DNA of 64,000 bases from Silurus meridionalis (lineage: Eukaryota > Chordata > Actinopteri > Siluriformes > Siluridae): NCBI RefSeq assembly GCF_014805685.1, contig NC_060906.1, forward strand, positions 9,065,846 through 9,129,845, read 5' to 3'. The position numbers and the translations under genes were made by a program. Position 1 is the stretch's first letter; every line of letters begins with the position of its first letter. The notes below the pieces were generated by a model, which worked only from the letters and a program-made list of their open reading frames with translations, made no database searches and was not told the DNA's origin. Positions 10,780-22,199 of this stretch are shown piece after piece.

Positions 10780-12990
10780 AAAATGCAATATATTTTTTAA
10801 TATACCGTAATGTAGGAGTGTGTTTTAGTTTTACTTTGGTCTATAATAACGTTAAAGTATAGTTGGGCTGGACTCCTGGACTCCTGGATGTAATAAAAAT
10901 GTTAGTTTCCTGTCTTCCATAGACAGGACCACCATAAATGTTTTATATTTCTTGGCAAAATGTTGGGAAAAAGTAAATTTTCATAATCACTAACACAAGT
11001 TTTCATTAAATGGGTCACCTTTGGAGATTGGACTGAACTTGAAAAAAATGCCTGTGTCACAATAAAGCAGCATGTCGTTCCTTAAATCTCAGTAGATTAC
11101 TTTAAAATCAGTTTTGTCATTGAGCCAAGAATTTGCCTGAGACAACAATTGTCATGTGGGATCAGTTGCCATAACAATAGTCATAACAGAATTGTCAAAT
11201 AACAGCAAGCACAGAATTTTACCACACTGCTCCTGTAGTCCTGTCAAATAAATATAATCTCTAAATTCTGTGTTTTAACAAAGAAATGAAATGATATGTC
11301 AGTATGACAAATATTCATACATTATATAATGGATGAGTTCGTTCAGAAAACAGACATTTGTTCTGCATGTACCAGGATAGTGATCAAATAAACATTACAT
11401 TTTTTACATTGATCTGGTTGTTTGTGATTAGTGTTTGCCTTTACACTGCATACACAGACATTTCTGCTTCTTGGTATTATTTGTGTTTATTATTCAATAA
11501 ACTGGAGTTCAGTCAGTCAAAATCATTGTGTATCACTACAAAAAATCATAATGAAAGTGTAAAAGTGGCCAAAATGTTCTGTTCTTTCTTCAGTTGTATT
11601 ATTTTAGTGTCTCTCTTTTTTTATCAGTTCCTAGCCAATTATATCTTAAACAGCAACCACAGCCTTCCAGATGTTGCTCAGTGAGTTATGAAATGTGTTT
11701 TTTCTTCCACTTTCTCAAGGTTCTCTGATCAAATTTTCACTCTGAGATGTTCAGAAGTTTATTTCTTTTATTTAACCTTTAGGGGGGGGATTGTTTAATA
11801 ATTATATACACCTAAATATCAGTCATTTCTCACTTCCCTGCTAAAAAAAACACCAATAAAAACATAACGAAAATTCTTATGGTGTTTACAACCAACAGTT
11901 ATTAACCATTAAAACCATTGACATGTTTTTTTTTTTATGTAGTGTGTTTGTCTACATTAGTAATTCAGTATCGTTCATACCAAAGAAACCAGTGCAGAAA
12001 CAATTGTAGCCATTTATTGGATGCTCTAATGACATCAAAATGGTCCTTATTGGTGTCCAGTATACCAACAAATGATCTACAAGTTTGCTATATTAGATAA
12101 GATATAGAGCAAATAAATATTATTAACCACAAAGCAGGTGATTTTTTAAAATAAATTTGTAATGTTTACTTTCTTTACACACAATACCGGAAGAGAAAAG
12201 ATGGAGGAAAAGAGTTGGAAAAAAAAAGGGTATGAAAGAAAAACAAAGAAAAAGATAATAAGTAAGAGGAAGATACTTTTTTTCGTAAAATGGTTAAGAA
12301 CAATTAAGAGGGTTATATGAAAAAGATTTGTTTTGAAATACTTTAAGAATTACAGCATTTCTTTATTATAATAAAGTAAAACAAATGTATCGATATATAC
12401 AAAGAAGCTTTTAAGAAAAAATCCTTTCAGAACGTTCACTGCTGAAGAGATTTTTTTTTTACTATATTATGCCACATGTCCAGTTAGCATGTTTAATTCC
12501 AGAAGATAAACCTATAAAACTAGCACAATACATTTACTAAAAGTCAACTGTAACTAAACTGTAAAACAGGATAAAAACCATTTGGCAAATAAGCTCCACC
12601 GCTTTATCACTACCCGGGTAACAGTTCACAGCTTGTGCATTTTTATTCGTTTGTATCTTTAAATGTAAAAGAAAATCAAGCTAAATGAGATGCAGCTTTT
12701 CAAATCGGTGGTAGCGACAACATGCTTTTACTACTCAGTCCATCTGTTCATTATTACACTAATTTCAATGATGAAAAAAATAATAATCACACAGCAAAAG
12801 TGATGTATTCATCATTCAGGAAAAACATCTCATAGACAAATTCAACTAATATTTCCCTGTGTTTCTAGAAAGTAGCTAAATTATATTCCAATAGAATAAA
12901 AACATGTTTAATTCTAAAATGAATGATAAATAAGTAAATATATCTAGGATCAATCATCTTGTATTTACAGCATATAAAAAGCCCTCACAT
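10780..12990. other. unclassified AT-rich sequence
   Basis: About 2.2 kb shows no recognised gene or repeat. Open frames at 11,358-11,684 and 11,918-12,100 are AT-driven and show no domain. The stretch 12,180-12,300 is purine-rich. Confidence 0.6.
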
Positions 12991-12994
12991 TGCC

Positions 12995-13466
12995 AGTTAT
13001 ATGTGATTGTTCCCCCAAACCTTTTCCACAAAGTTGGAACCACACAATTTTATAAGGTGTGTTTGGATGCAGTAGAGTTAAATTTTCCCGTCACATGAAC
13101 TATGAGACCTAGACCTGTTCCAGAATAGCAATACATCTGTGCACAAAGCCAGCTACATGAAGCTAAAGAATGGGACAGAGTGGAAGATCTCCTGCAATAG
13201 AGCTCTGACCTGAAGCATATAGGACACCTTTGGGAAGAACTGAAATGCTGAGTGTCCCCCAGGCCTCCTCACTTCACCTACATCACTACCTAACTTGTGA
13301 CTGATGAGCACAAATCTCCACAAGCACACTACCAAATCTAAATCTTTACAGAAGAGTGGAGGTTATTATAACAGTAGAATGGGAACTACATGTGAAATGG
13401 GAAGTTCAAAAAGCACATACCAATCCAATGATTAGGTGTCTACAAACTTTTGTCCAAATATAGTAT
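12995..13466 (+). mobile_element. internally deleted Tc1-like element, copy C, near full length
   Basis: The plus strand holds, in order, CCACAAAGTTGGAA, GTGCACAAAGCCAGCT (VHKAS, just after the second aspartate), GCCTCCTCAC, AAGAGTGGAGGTTATTAT (RRVEVII) and a terminal GTGTCTACAAACTTTTGTCC. At about 470 bp this is the most complete copy of the family. It carries frameshifts and stops throughout. The expected left terminus, the inverted form of GGACAAAAGTTTGTGGACAC, is not clearly preserved. Confidence 0.7.
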
Positions 13467-13714
13467 GTTATATAATAATTTCATGATGAGAAATATAATA
13501 TAGCTTTTTAATTTTTTTACTGGGGATGTTTCTAAACGGCTTCATTAGGACAGTCCAGGAAGAATTGCTTACTTCTGAATGGATCAGAGGGTAAGCAAGG
13601 TTCTTTTCACAAAGCAATTATACTCTACATAACTCACTTATACAATGATGGCAATTTAAAGCTCTCATTGATGTTTTTGGGTTTGATTCCTCAGTGACAA
13701 TCAATCGATCGATT

Positions 13715-13802
<88 letters not shown>
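13715..13802. repeat. (GATA)n microsatellite
   Basis: About 22 uninterrupted GATA units are preceded by the palindrome-like TCAATCGATCGATTGA. Other GATA tracts occur at 38,539 and 49,869. Confidence 0.95.
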
Positions 13803-13803
<1 letters not shown>

Positions 13804-13804
13804 A

Positions 13805-14265
13805 AATGTACAATATGGGAAATGCACAATGTACTGTATGTATACAACTGTAAAAAAGTTATATGTAGTGTATACAGATGATATATAGATTTAAGAATAA
13901 TCAAAAAAAAATTTGAGTTATACATATACAGGATAATTTAATAGATTTTTTTAATAGAATAGTACTGGTATACTGTATACAGAATGATTGTCCAGAATGA
14001 TCCAGAATGTACAGAGAGGAGCAGAACTGCATGATGATTACTGCCCTAGAATCAGTCAAGTATCAGTGAGCCACCAGTGTACTAGTGGTGTAGTGTGGAT
14101 TTCAGTAGGGTTCTGTTGCGTGTGTTTCCGTATCTCCTTCTGTATGTTTATTTGTGACTAGAATGTGAGGAGTCCCAGAAACTGACTTTTTTTATTCGCA
14201 AGTGTAAGCCATTTTGTTCCAGGAATTAGCTGCATTAACACGTATTTGTTAATACATAAATACAT
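13805..14265. other. unclassified sequence
   Basis: No gene or repeat family is recognised. TACTGTATAC-like short motifs recur but form no clear unit. Confidence 0.5.
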
Positions 14266-14269
14266 GATA

Positions 14270-14440
14270 AGCTGCTAGTCTTTGCCCGTGACGTCATTTC
14301 TGGTGCTTTCATTAGCACAGATCAAATGCGTCTTTCTGACGCAAGCTGTATCCGTGTCCAATTAGCTTATTGCATTATCCACTACTGTGTAGAGATACCG
14401 TGATGCACAAATAGATCTGGAAACACTGCGACATTGCACG
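14270..14440. promoter_or_regulatory. candidate regulatory block with a full CRE site
   Basis: TGACGTCA, the palindromic cAMP-response element consensus, lies at 14,289-14,296. Nearby are CAATTAGCTTATTGCATTA (homeodomain and C/EBP-like) and several CpGs, in a stretch without simple repeats. No transcript or core promoter was identified beside it. Confidence 0.25.
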
Positions 14441-15470
14441 AATGTGTGTGGGGGGGGTTTGGTTGTTATGTTTGGTCTGGGGAGAATTGCTTTTTATCTG
14501 TCTGATTGTAACTGTGGTTACATAACTAGAGTTTTATCACAAAATCAAGAAAACTGGGAGAACTTTTACATTTTAGTCTTTCTTTCAACCATGCAGACCG
14601 TGAAAGAAGAGCCATTAGAGCTCTTTACTTTCAGCTTGGGAAAAGTTTGATCTGAGCTGTCAATTATTCTCTTTTTATATTTTTGATGTTTGTGCATGGC
14701 ACTTTTATCTTAGTCAGACCTATGACTCAAAAAGAGAGCAAAATCGAGAGGAAGGGATATGTGTGTGTGTGTTAGGGAAAAAGTAGTGTGTGTATATTCC
14801 TTTGCTCTTTCCATATCTCTTTCTTCATGGCTGCAGCATTTTCATCATCTATATGTACTCTATCAGCCATAAATCTTTTGATCCTTAAAGTCTCTTTTCC
14901 TATTTTTTCCCGTAAGCGACACATTTTTTTATCCCTTTGTCTTCTCTATTTTTCTTCTACCTCTCTTTTCCCATCTGTGTGCCATCTTTAATGCTGTAGT
15001 CGGTATTGTAAATGTCAGAGAGTGACTGCTCCTCTGTAGGGAGCCGCAAAGGAAACAAGTGGCATTTCTGACACATCCTGGGAGACGCTGCCTGTCCGGG
15101 CATGGCCTTAACAGAAACAGCTCTAGTCAGTCATCAGTGTTATGCAATACACACCAAAACAGATCCAAAGAGAGGTGGAGAGAGAGTGTACAATACAATG
15201 AATGTTATAAATGTAAAACACAAGGATAAATCTGGGTTTCTAGTAATAGTTACTATTATGTTATTAAAATGTTTAGCAAGTGTCTGACAGATTCTAAGAA
15301 ACACCTAGAAAACACCTGGACAACTACACAAGAATCTTGTTTTTTAAACTATGGTGACTCTAAATATAGATAGAGATATAAGATATAAATATAAGGTATT
15401 ATTTTTTAAAATTTCTAAGAAAACATCCAGAAGATTTTGTCATATTGTTTTGTGAAAATTTCCAATAGTA
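14441..15470. other. unclassified sequence
   Basis: Short open frames at 14,444-14,650 and 14,788-14,991 have no recognisable domain. Pyrimidine-rich DNA dominates 14,800-14,980. Confidence 0.5.
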
Positions 15471-15474
15471 TCTA

Positions 15475-15905
15475 CACCAAATGGATAAAAGTGTGTGGAC
15501 ATCTGACTATGAGATGTGATTTATAAGCATCCTATTTTACATTTGTTCCCCATTTGCTGCTATAATAACCTCCACTCTTCCAGGAAGTTGTTTTACTAGA
15601 TTTTTAGATAGGTAGTGATGTAGGTGAGGTGAGGTGAGGAAGTCTGGGGTGCAGTCAGCGTTCACATTCATCCCGAAGGTGTTCAATAGGGATGAGGTTA
15701 AAGCTCTATAGCAGGCCACTCAAAAGCTTCCATTCCAACCCATGGAAGCCCTATGTTCATGGATTTGACTTTGTGCCAGGAGCATTGTCATGCTGGAACA
15801 TGTGTCTCGTAGTTCAAAAGAAGAGAACATTTAATGCTTCTACATCCAGAGACATCTTATACTTCTGTGCCCGCAACTAAGTCGTAGCAGAAGATGTATT
15901 TTGTC
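15475..15905 (-). mobile_element. internally deleted Tc1-like element, copy B
   Basis: The plus strand begins ATGGATAAAAGTGTGTGGAC, the family terminus, and then carries the family body in reverse: TAATAACCTCCACTCTTCC (complement of RRVEVII), CATTCATCCCGAAGGTGTTC (complement of the glutamate motif) and GGAGCATTGTCATGCTGGAA (complement of the FQHDNAP-like segment). On the minus strand the stops and frameshifts make it non-functional. Confidence 0.7.
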
Positions 15906-16089
15906 CACTTTTTTTCATGGACACACAAAAACACACAAAGAGGAAGGATGGGCTATGTGTAGCACAAGGTCTCAGTTTGACACAGATGATCCTTGTTGAT
16001 CTATGAGGTCCCTTCAAAGCTGTCAAAGTGCACAAACAGCAAGGTCAGTCTCAATATGTGACCTTTCACCTTTAAGTATTCTTTTGGGA

Positions 16090-16091
<2 letters not shown>

Positions 16092-16146
<55 letters not shown>
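16092..16146. repeat. (GT)n microsatellite
   Basis: An uninterrupted tract of about 55 bp. A second GT tract follows 117 bp downstream. Confidence 0.95.
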
Positions 16147-16148
<2 letters not shown>

Positions 16149-16260
16149 ATTTGAAATGTGGGTGTAAACAGAGTCACATTAGAATTAGTGAATTAGTGAA
16201 CATTTGTCAATGGAACAACCTGTTAAGGATAGTAAAATAGTAAGTGTTATGTGTAGTAGT

Positions 16261-16262
<2 letters not shown>

Positions 16263-16313
<51 letters not shown>

Positions 16314-16314
16314 T
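16263..16314. repeat. (GT)n microsatellite
   Basis: A tract of about 52 bp with one A interruption near its end. Confidence 0.95.
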
Positions 16315-16827
16315 GCATCATTATTATTAATCTTTCCCACCTTATTCTCTTTCTCTACTTTTCTATTTCTCTGTCTCTTATTTAGCTTCACTCCTGCTGT
16401 CTTTCTTCAAAAAAAAAAAAAAAAAACGTGTACCAAGGTCTCCATCCTGATTAACTGCAGTCATGTTTTCCTCCTTTGTTTTCCCTTCATTCCCTAAACC
16501 TTCCATTCCAAAACATTTCACTTTGAACTATCATCCTGGATCAGTGACGCATCTTTTTTTCCCACCCAAATAGCACACAGTAGGACAATTAAAAGCCAGT
16601 ATTCTGATATTAGATTAAACATTTCCTGTTTCTTAACAAAACAGGTCTGGATTGTGTTTGTCTGACAATACAATAGGAGCCACCAAACCAAACCAGACCA
16701 AACTCATATAGAAATAACATTCCAGCAAGGATTTATTTATAACGCATAACCACAAGGAAAAAAAAATATTTTCTAGTGTAAAGTGCTAAAAGCTTTTCTG
16801 TTTTATTTTTTCCTTTTTTTCTTTCTT

Positions 16828-16828
<1 letters not shown>

Positions 16829-16883
<55 letters not shown>
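16829..16883. repeat. (CT)n microsatellite
   Basis: A CT tract of about 55 bp continues into degenerate pyrimidine-rich sequence to about 16,918. A 17-18 bp A run lies upstream near 16,409. Confidence 0.95.
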
Positions 16884-16888
<5 letters not shown>

Positions 16889-17225
16889 GTCTGTTTCTCT
16901 CTGTCTTTCTTTCTCTCATACCAAAAATAAATAAAAATAAAAACAGCCCCATTTTGGTTTATTATTTCTTCTGGCACAACAGTGCTGATGAATTCTTAAT
17001 TCTAATTGGTTAAATCCCAGGTTTATAAAACATTCTTTAAGGTTTAAATTGAATTCTAATATGCCTTTATTTCCATAGCAACAACTCATTTATAGGGACT
17101 TGTATAGTAGACTCTCCACATAATATAAGGCAAAAGAAATTAGGTAAACAGAAGCGAAAATGATGTAAACAGATGTAGAAATGTTATTTATCAAAGAAAA
17201 AAAAATGTATAATCACTGACCAACT

Positions 17226-17374
17226 AATCGAGAACAACTTTGGGATGAACTGGAACGCTGACTGCACCCCAGACCTCCTCACCTCACCTACATTAGGCTT
17301 CAATAGCACCCTTATTAATTATGAATTTCCACAAGCACACTACCTAGTGGAACATCTTCCCAGAATAAAAAAAA
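17226..17374 (+). mobile_element. internally deleted Tc1-like element, copy D fragment
   Basis: Only the middle of the family is present: GAACAACTTTGGGATGAACT (the region of the glutamate motif), CAGACCTCCTCACCTCACCT, CACAAGCACACTACCTAGTG and GGAACATCTTCCCAGAA. Both termini are absent. Confidence 0.65.
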
Positions 17375-17384
17375 AGATGTCCAA

Positions 17385-18860
17385 ATCCAAAATTATTTTA
17401 GCAAAAGAACAAGAAAACTCTCCAGAACATTCCTAATACATAATATAATCTACTTACAATATAATCTATAACCTACTGTGCTTTCTTACACTATATTTCT
17501 AATCCAATCTAACACTTCATCTACATTGCCAGAGGTATACCCACTCTAACAAGACCCATCTAGACATCTTAGATGTACAAGACGCCAGCTGCTCAACCTC
17601 AACATTCCTCAGCATTCCTTCACTGCCTTTGCTATCTCGTCAAAGTCTTCTGTGTTGTGTCGAACATGTTGTTTCTTGTTTTGTTCTTCATCTTTCTCTA
17701 TAATTTTCAGCAGTAGTGTAGCTCAGTTTAGCATGACATTGAAAGTATTGGTTAAGTAACATGGCTTCCGTTGTCATACGGTCATATTATTAAGTGTTGG
17801 TTGAAGACACAGTCTTTTATTGGACTTATGTTGTCATTAATTGTTTCCAGTATTTTTATTCTTTGTCCCAGAAGTAAAAATAGGTTTTCCCTTGGGAATA
17901 AATAAAGTTCTGTCTACTCAATAAGCTCATTTATCATATGATGTGCTAACACCTTTTCTGGCAGAAGAGCAACTTTCAAGCATTCAACCAGCTGGATCTA
18001 CCAGACGTGCTGAGCTTGCACATTTACATACAAGGAAAATGAATAGTGTAAAGCTCCACTGGCTTTCACCACTTCACTGCCGTCCATTGTGATACAAGAT
18101 CGAGTCACCAACCTGCCGATTGCACCCAATGTATCGAACCCTGAAATAAATCTTAAGCAATCATTTCATGAAGGCCATTGCAAAAGCCATACGTTCAAGA
18201 GGCATACATGCCAAGAAATCCCATTCAACTAAGAATGCCATCATTTTGTCCACTGGTGAAAACCAGTACAACCAATTCAGATATCAGCAAAGGTACAGCA
18301 TGAAAAGGTACTTGGTAAACCTTAAATGACAGCTGATTTTCCCTAGTTACACTCTGACTACCACCTTGACATATGGCTGCTGTAAAAGTGCATAAAAATT
18401 GTCCCTTTGGAAGGCATAGGAGAGCTCTTTGAGAAAAAGCTTGTGATGGTCCCGGCAGCAACTGCCAGAGGGAAGGCTGGAGGGCCAATGTGCTTTTCAA
18501 TAAAGGTCAGATGCCTCATCTTATTTCTGTCCTGAACCCTGTGCAACGTGGTAGTCTCACGTTGACTGTAGCTCCAAAGAGGTGAACCATGGGGACACTA
18601 GTGTGATACAACTGGGGTCTGATCACAACTGGGTCACCTGGATAAGCATGTATGATGCTGAAAGTCCCAAATCACCAGAGGATTCTAGAAATGTTAATAA
18701 TGATGGGCCCAGAAGCATAAATAGCTCTATAAATGTGTGAAGTTTTTAAATTGATCTCTGTGTGAGGCACAAATTGTCATAAAAAAAAAACTGCTGTGAA
18801 GTGGTGGAAAAGGTCAGTCATGAGCTGGAGTAGAAAAGGTCAGAAATGAGCTTGTGTTAC
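17385..18860. other. unclassified sequence, possible old retroelement remains
   Basis: The segment 17,590-17,910 ends with CCCTTGGGAATAAATAAAG, resembling the 3' end of some fish LINEs, but the match is too short to assign. The segment 18,000-18,700 has overlapping minus-strand open frames of up to 91 codons at 18,225-18,546. I do not recognise them, and the complexity suggests a decayed coding sequence. Confidence 0.35.
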
Positions 18861-18864
18861 GCTC

Positions 18865-19070
18865 TGTGTGTAGTTTTGCACATTCACCACATGTCTCCAT
18901 GGCTTTCCTCTGGGCTCTCTGTTTTGTTCCCACAGGTAGGTGCATTCGCTATTATAAATTGTTCTCAATGAGTGTGTGAATGTGTTTGCCTATGTGTGTG
19001 TGTATCTGTGTTTTCATGGAATCCCCTGCAACCCTGGCTAAAATAAAGCAGTTACTGAAGATTGGATAAA
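18865..19070 (+). repeat. common teleost interspersed repeat, degenerate
   Basis: The order CCATGGCTTTCCTCTGGGCT, then TATAAATTGTTC, then GTGTGTGAATGTG, then AATCCCCTGCAACCCTGGCT and AAAGCAGTTACTGAAGAT follows a widespread short fish repeat that usually ends in an (ATGA)n tail. The tail is lost here. The closing motif recurs at 50,395-50,465, followed there by (GAAT)n. Confidence 0.5.
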
Positions 19071-19391
19071 TATTTTTTTATAATGTATATTCATGACCAC
19101 ATTGCATGTTTGTACATAACAGGAAAACCATTCATACATAACAATCATCATACATGCAATTGAAATGTGGCAAAATAATTACAGAAGCATCTTACAAATC
19201 ACTTCACATTAGGAGAGAAGAAATCAAGAGGGAGAATGAGGCATTTTGGATTTTACCACTGGCTCATCGCACCTGGTTACTGTGTTCATTTCTTCAGTCG
19301 TCTGTGCTGTTGCTAAGCAATGGCACCTTTTTTTTTTAATTCAGGGACCCCAAATGTAATACCTGAGTACTGAAAGAATTTGTAAACACCC

Positions 19392-19395
<4 letters not shown>

Positions 19396-19426
<31 letters not shown>
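19396..19426. repeat. (TC)n microsatellite
   Basis: A short uninterrupted TC tract of about 31 bp. Confidence 0.9.
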
Positions 19427-19430
<4 letters not shown>

Positions 19431-19560
19431 GTTTTACTTCTGGGAGTTATTAATGCAGCTGATTAATATCCTGCCTAAATCAAATCCTAACCACATTTAT
19501 TATTGATGCTATTATTATTGGAAACAATTTTAGAATATGTATACATGGTTTACTGATCAG

Positions 19561-19690
19561 GCCAGAGGTTCCCTCATATCGCTAAGCTACCACTCTTGGG
19601 GCCCTTGAGCAAGGCCCTTAACCCAAGGTTCTGAATCTTCCTAACATCCCTTGGAAATGCAAAGAAATTTCACTGTGCTGTAAAAACCTT
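19561..19690 (+). mobile_element. SINE-like fragment
   Basis: The stretch CTTGGGGCCCTTGAGCAAGG, then CCCTTAACCC, then AATTTCACTGTGCTG matches the 3' body shared by the SINE-like units at 45,983 and 48,012. The region of the polymerase III boxes is not recognisable. Confidence 0.5.
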
Positions 19691-19794
19691 CCAACTTGTA
19701 ACCTGGTGTCTGAAACTGCTATTAGGCACAGAAGGATCACATGGCACAAAGTTGGCAATGTGTAGGATATCTTTTCTTCTTCCTCTTTCATTTG

Positions 19795-20005
19795 CTCCTG
19801 TTAGCCGTCACCACAAAGGATCATCCATTTAATACCACCCTGCCTTTTTCAAACCAACCACCTGCATGTCTTCCTTCACCACATCCATAAACCTTCTCCT
19901 TGGCCTTCCTTTATTTATCCTGCCTGGTGGCTCCATCCTCAGCATGCTACTAATAATATACCTTACCTTGTCTGAAAAACGTCCCACATGCGCTGTCCCT
20001 CTAAT
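19795..20005 (-). pseudogene. RTE-type LINE, ORF C-terminal and 3' relic
   Basis: The minus strand reads GRPRRRFMDVVKEDMQVVG, a conserved C-terminal motif of the RTE-type LINE polyprotein common in fishes. It is followed by a stop and then by the sequence that translates as DDPLW, with a stop, and RLTGANERGR near the 3' end. It is probably from the same family as the reverse transcriptase fragment at 50,925-51,730. The reverse transcriptase domain is missing here, but this is the 3' end of the element, so a 5' truncation of the normal kind explains it. Confidence 0.65.
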
Positions 20006-20540
20006 AAACTAATTTCAAAAGGTGTAGGATGCTCCGATGCCTTATTAGAAATGAGACCAATGTGCTAGACTTTTATTAAGTTTGAGCTCTCTCACTGAGT
20101 TACACTGCTGTTATGTAAATTATTTAAAAAGTATTCAGACGCTTCAGCATTTAGATCTCTTTTTCAATACTGCACACTTTGGTGAGTTATTCCTGATATA
20201 ACTGTGTCGTGCACCTCTCGAGTAATACTTCATGGTCCCAGATCTGCTTATGTGGCATCATAATTGGTAGCAGTTAAAAGGCGACTGGTCGTGGTGAACT
20301 TCTGGGAGTCCTGTTTCCAAGGCAACTGACAGCCTGTTGCTGACTAAGGCAAGTCCATTTCAACTGGCATCAATATGTGGGAGACATACAGGCTCCATCA
20401 TTTGCTTCACTTCATTCACCTTCAGGTTTTTAGATCTTTCATTTCATTTAAGTTTCGTTAACTTTGTTTTCTGGCTCCCTTTCAGCTCCACTCCTTTCTA
20501 ACATTAATTCCTCCCCTCAACCCTTCTTATTATGTTTCTC

Positions 20541-20602
20541 TCCATCTCTCTCTCACTTGTCTCTCTCTCTCTCTCTCTTTTTCTCTCTCTCTCTCTCTCT
20601 CT
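20541..20602. repeat. interrupted (TC)n microsatellite
   Basis: Two TC tracts are separated by a short T-rich interruption. Confidence 0.9.
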
Positions 20603-20929
20603 CCTGTTGAAGGGGAGAATCCATTAGTGCCATCAGCTGAAAGAGCATGAAAAGTGATATTACTGTGAGCCCTGTTCCATTTTCCTGAGAGTCTGATAGA
20701 GGGAAAACTGTTGCACTTTTCACGTTTTACCAGAAACAGAGAGTGTGCACAATGTTCCATTCCTTGAAGTGGGATCACATCGTAAGTGTCCTTGATGAAA
20801 GCATACTGAGGTGCAGAACATCTGGCTCCATCTTGCTACGTGAGCGGATCAGCTATTTTTGACCACCAGCATGTAGTAAAATCAACAAATCTGTTTATGT
20901 AACACTAACTTTGTCTTGGTTTCTATCAA

Positions 20930-21240
20930 TCATCCATAGACAACTCACACTTTCATTTAGAACAGCTGTCTTTGTGAACTTGAGCGCAGGGTCGGACATA
21001 TCCTGACTGTCCAGCACGCGGCGAACAGACGGGAACGTGTGGGAGAGTGCTGTGACTAATGGGAATGAGTCACTCTGCAGAGTTGCCGCTAAGTGAACAT
21101 ATCTAATTCACCAAGCATGAAGCGCCAGCGTGACAAACAGATGTCTCTCAGGTGCAGGGACATGCTTCGTTACTATTGCTCTTCTTCTGTACTCTGTCAT
21201 TCATGGTGACCTGGGTGTCATTTCTGGGAAATGAAGGCTA
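20930..21240. promoter_or_regulatory. candidate conserved non-coding element
   Basis: This complex block contains CpGs (GCACGCGGCGAACAGACGGG, AAGCGCCAGCGTGAC), an AP-1-like GAGTCACTC and TAATTCACC. It has no simple repeats and no useful open frame. It stands out from the AT-rich flanks. Confidence 0.25.
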
Positions 21241-21830
21241 GATTATTATAATACTGTATATTTATTTGTATTGCCGATGACTACATATTTCCACTGCTTC
21301 TGCAGCAGATTTAACCACTATGGTTATTCTGGTACAATGAACCCAAAATGAAACAATGATCACATGACTTCTAAACAGTTTCTTTATTCGAGTCTTTCTC
21401 AGTCGTTCAGATGTCAGGCTGTGACATAAGGAGGGAAAGGATTGCTAGCAGTAAAAAAACCCACTACATTTATTAACAAACGGTTGCAGGGAGACAACTT
21501 AATATCTAGGAGTTTGTTTTAAGTTTTTTTTTCCGAAGAAAAATGGTATACCTACTTGCTCTTTGATATATTTTGGAAGAGGGGATTCCCTAACTTTCTC
21601 ACCAAACAGCCACCACACCTGCCATAACGGCATCTCATTCAGCAATAATAGAAATATTGAGCTCTGTGTGTTGTAAGTGTGGCTGATGTGGTGGAATATA
21701 TTGGTAGAAAAAGCCTTATCAACATATTTTTTTTATTTTTTTAAGTAGTGGGTATTTCCCTCTACAGAGGTCAGGGGGAGGGCAAATGCTATTAAATTTC
21801 TTGTAATTGTTTGAGGTGGCAATGAATAAA
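21240..21830. other. unclassified sequence
   Basis: No gene or named repeat is seen. A T-rich run lies at 21,728-21,742. Confidence 0.5.
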
Positions 21831-21834
21831 GAAA

Positions 21835-22198
21835 GGTTTGTGGGCACCTGACCATTACAACCAAATTTGCTTGTTGGTGTCCGATTTTCTCTACTCTTAT
21901 GGAAAGGCTTTTCAGTAAATTTTAAAGTAAGTTAGAATTTTTTGGATCATTCAGCCACAAAAGCTTTCGTGAAGTCAGATCTGATGTTGGTAAAACATAA
22001 TGTAGGGTTAAGGCTTTAACACTATATAGGTCATTTGATTTTTTTCCACCTTCAGCATTGGCAAACCATGTCTCAAAACTCAATTCAACAGCATACAAAG
22101 TCATTTTTAATGTTTTCACTTTGAACCTTGTGGCAACAGTTGCAAAAAGGAAATGTGATAATCAGGTGTTCACATACCCGTGGCCAAGTAGTGTATAT
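21835..22198 (-). mobile_element. Tc1-like deletion derivative, copy K (related subfamily)
   Basis: The left edge is GGTTTGTGGGCACCTGACCA and the right edge AATCAGGTGTTCACATACCC, so the two ends are imperfect inverted copies. The minus strand reads ETWFANAEG, then PTSDLTSRKLLWLND, matching the segment after the second aspartate and the stretch before the LPRRVEVI region of the other copies. It is more diverged than copies A-C. Confidence 0.6.
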
Positions 22199-22199
22199 A

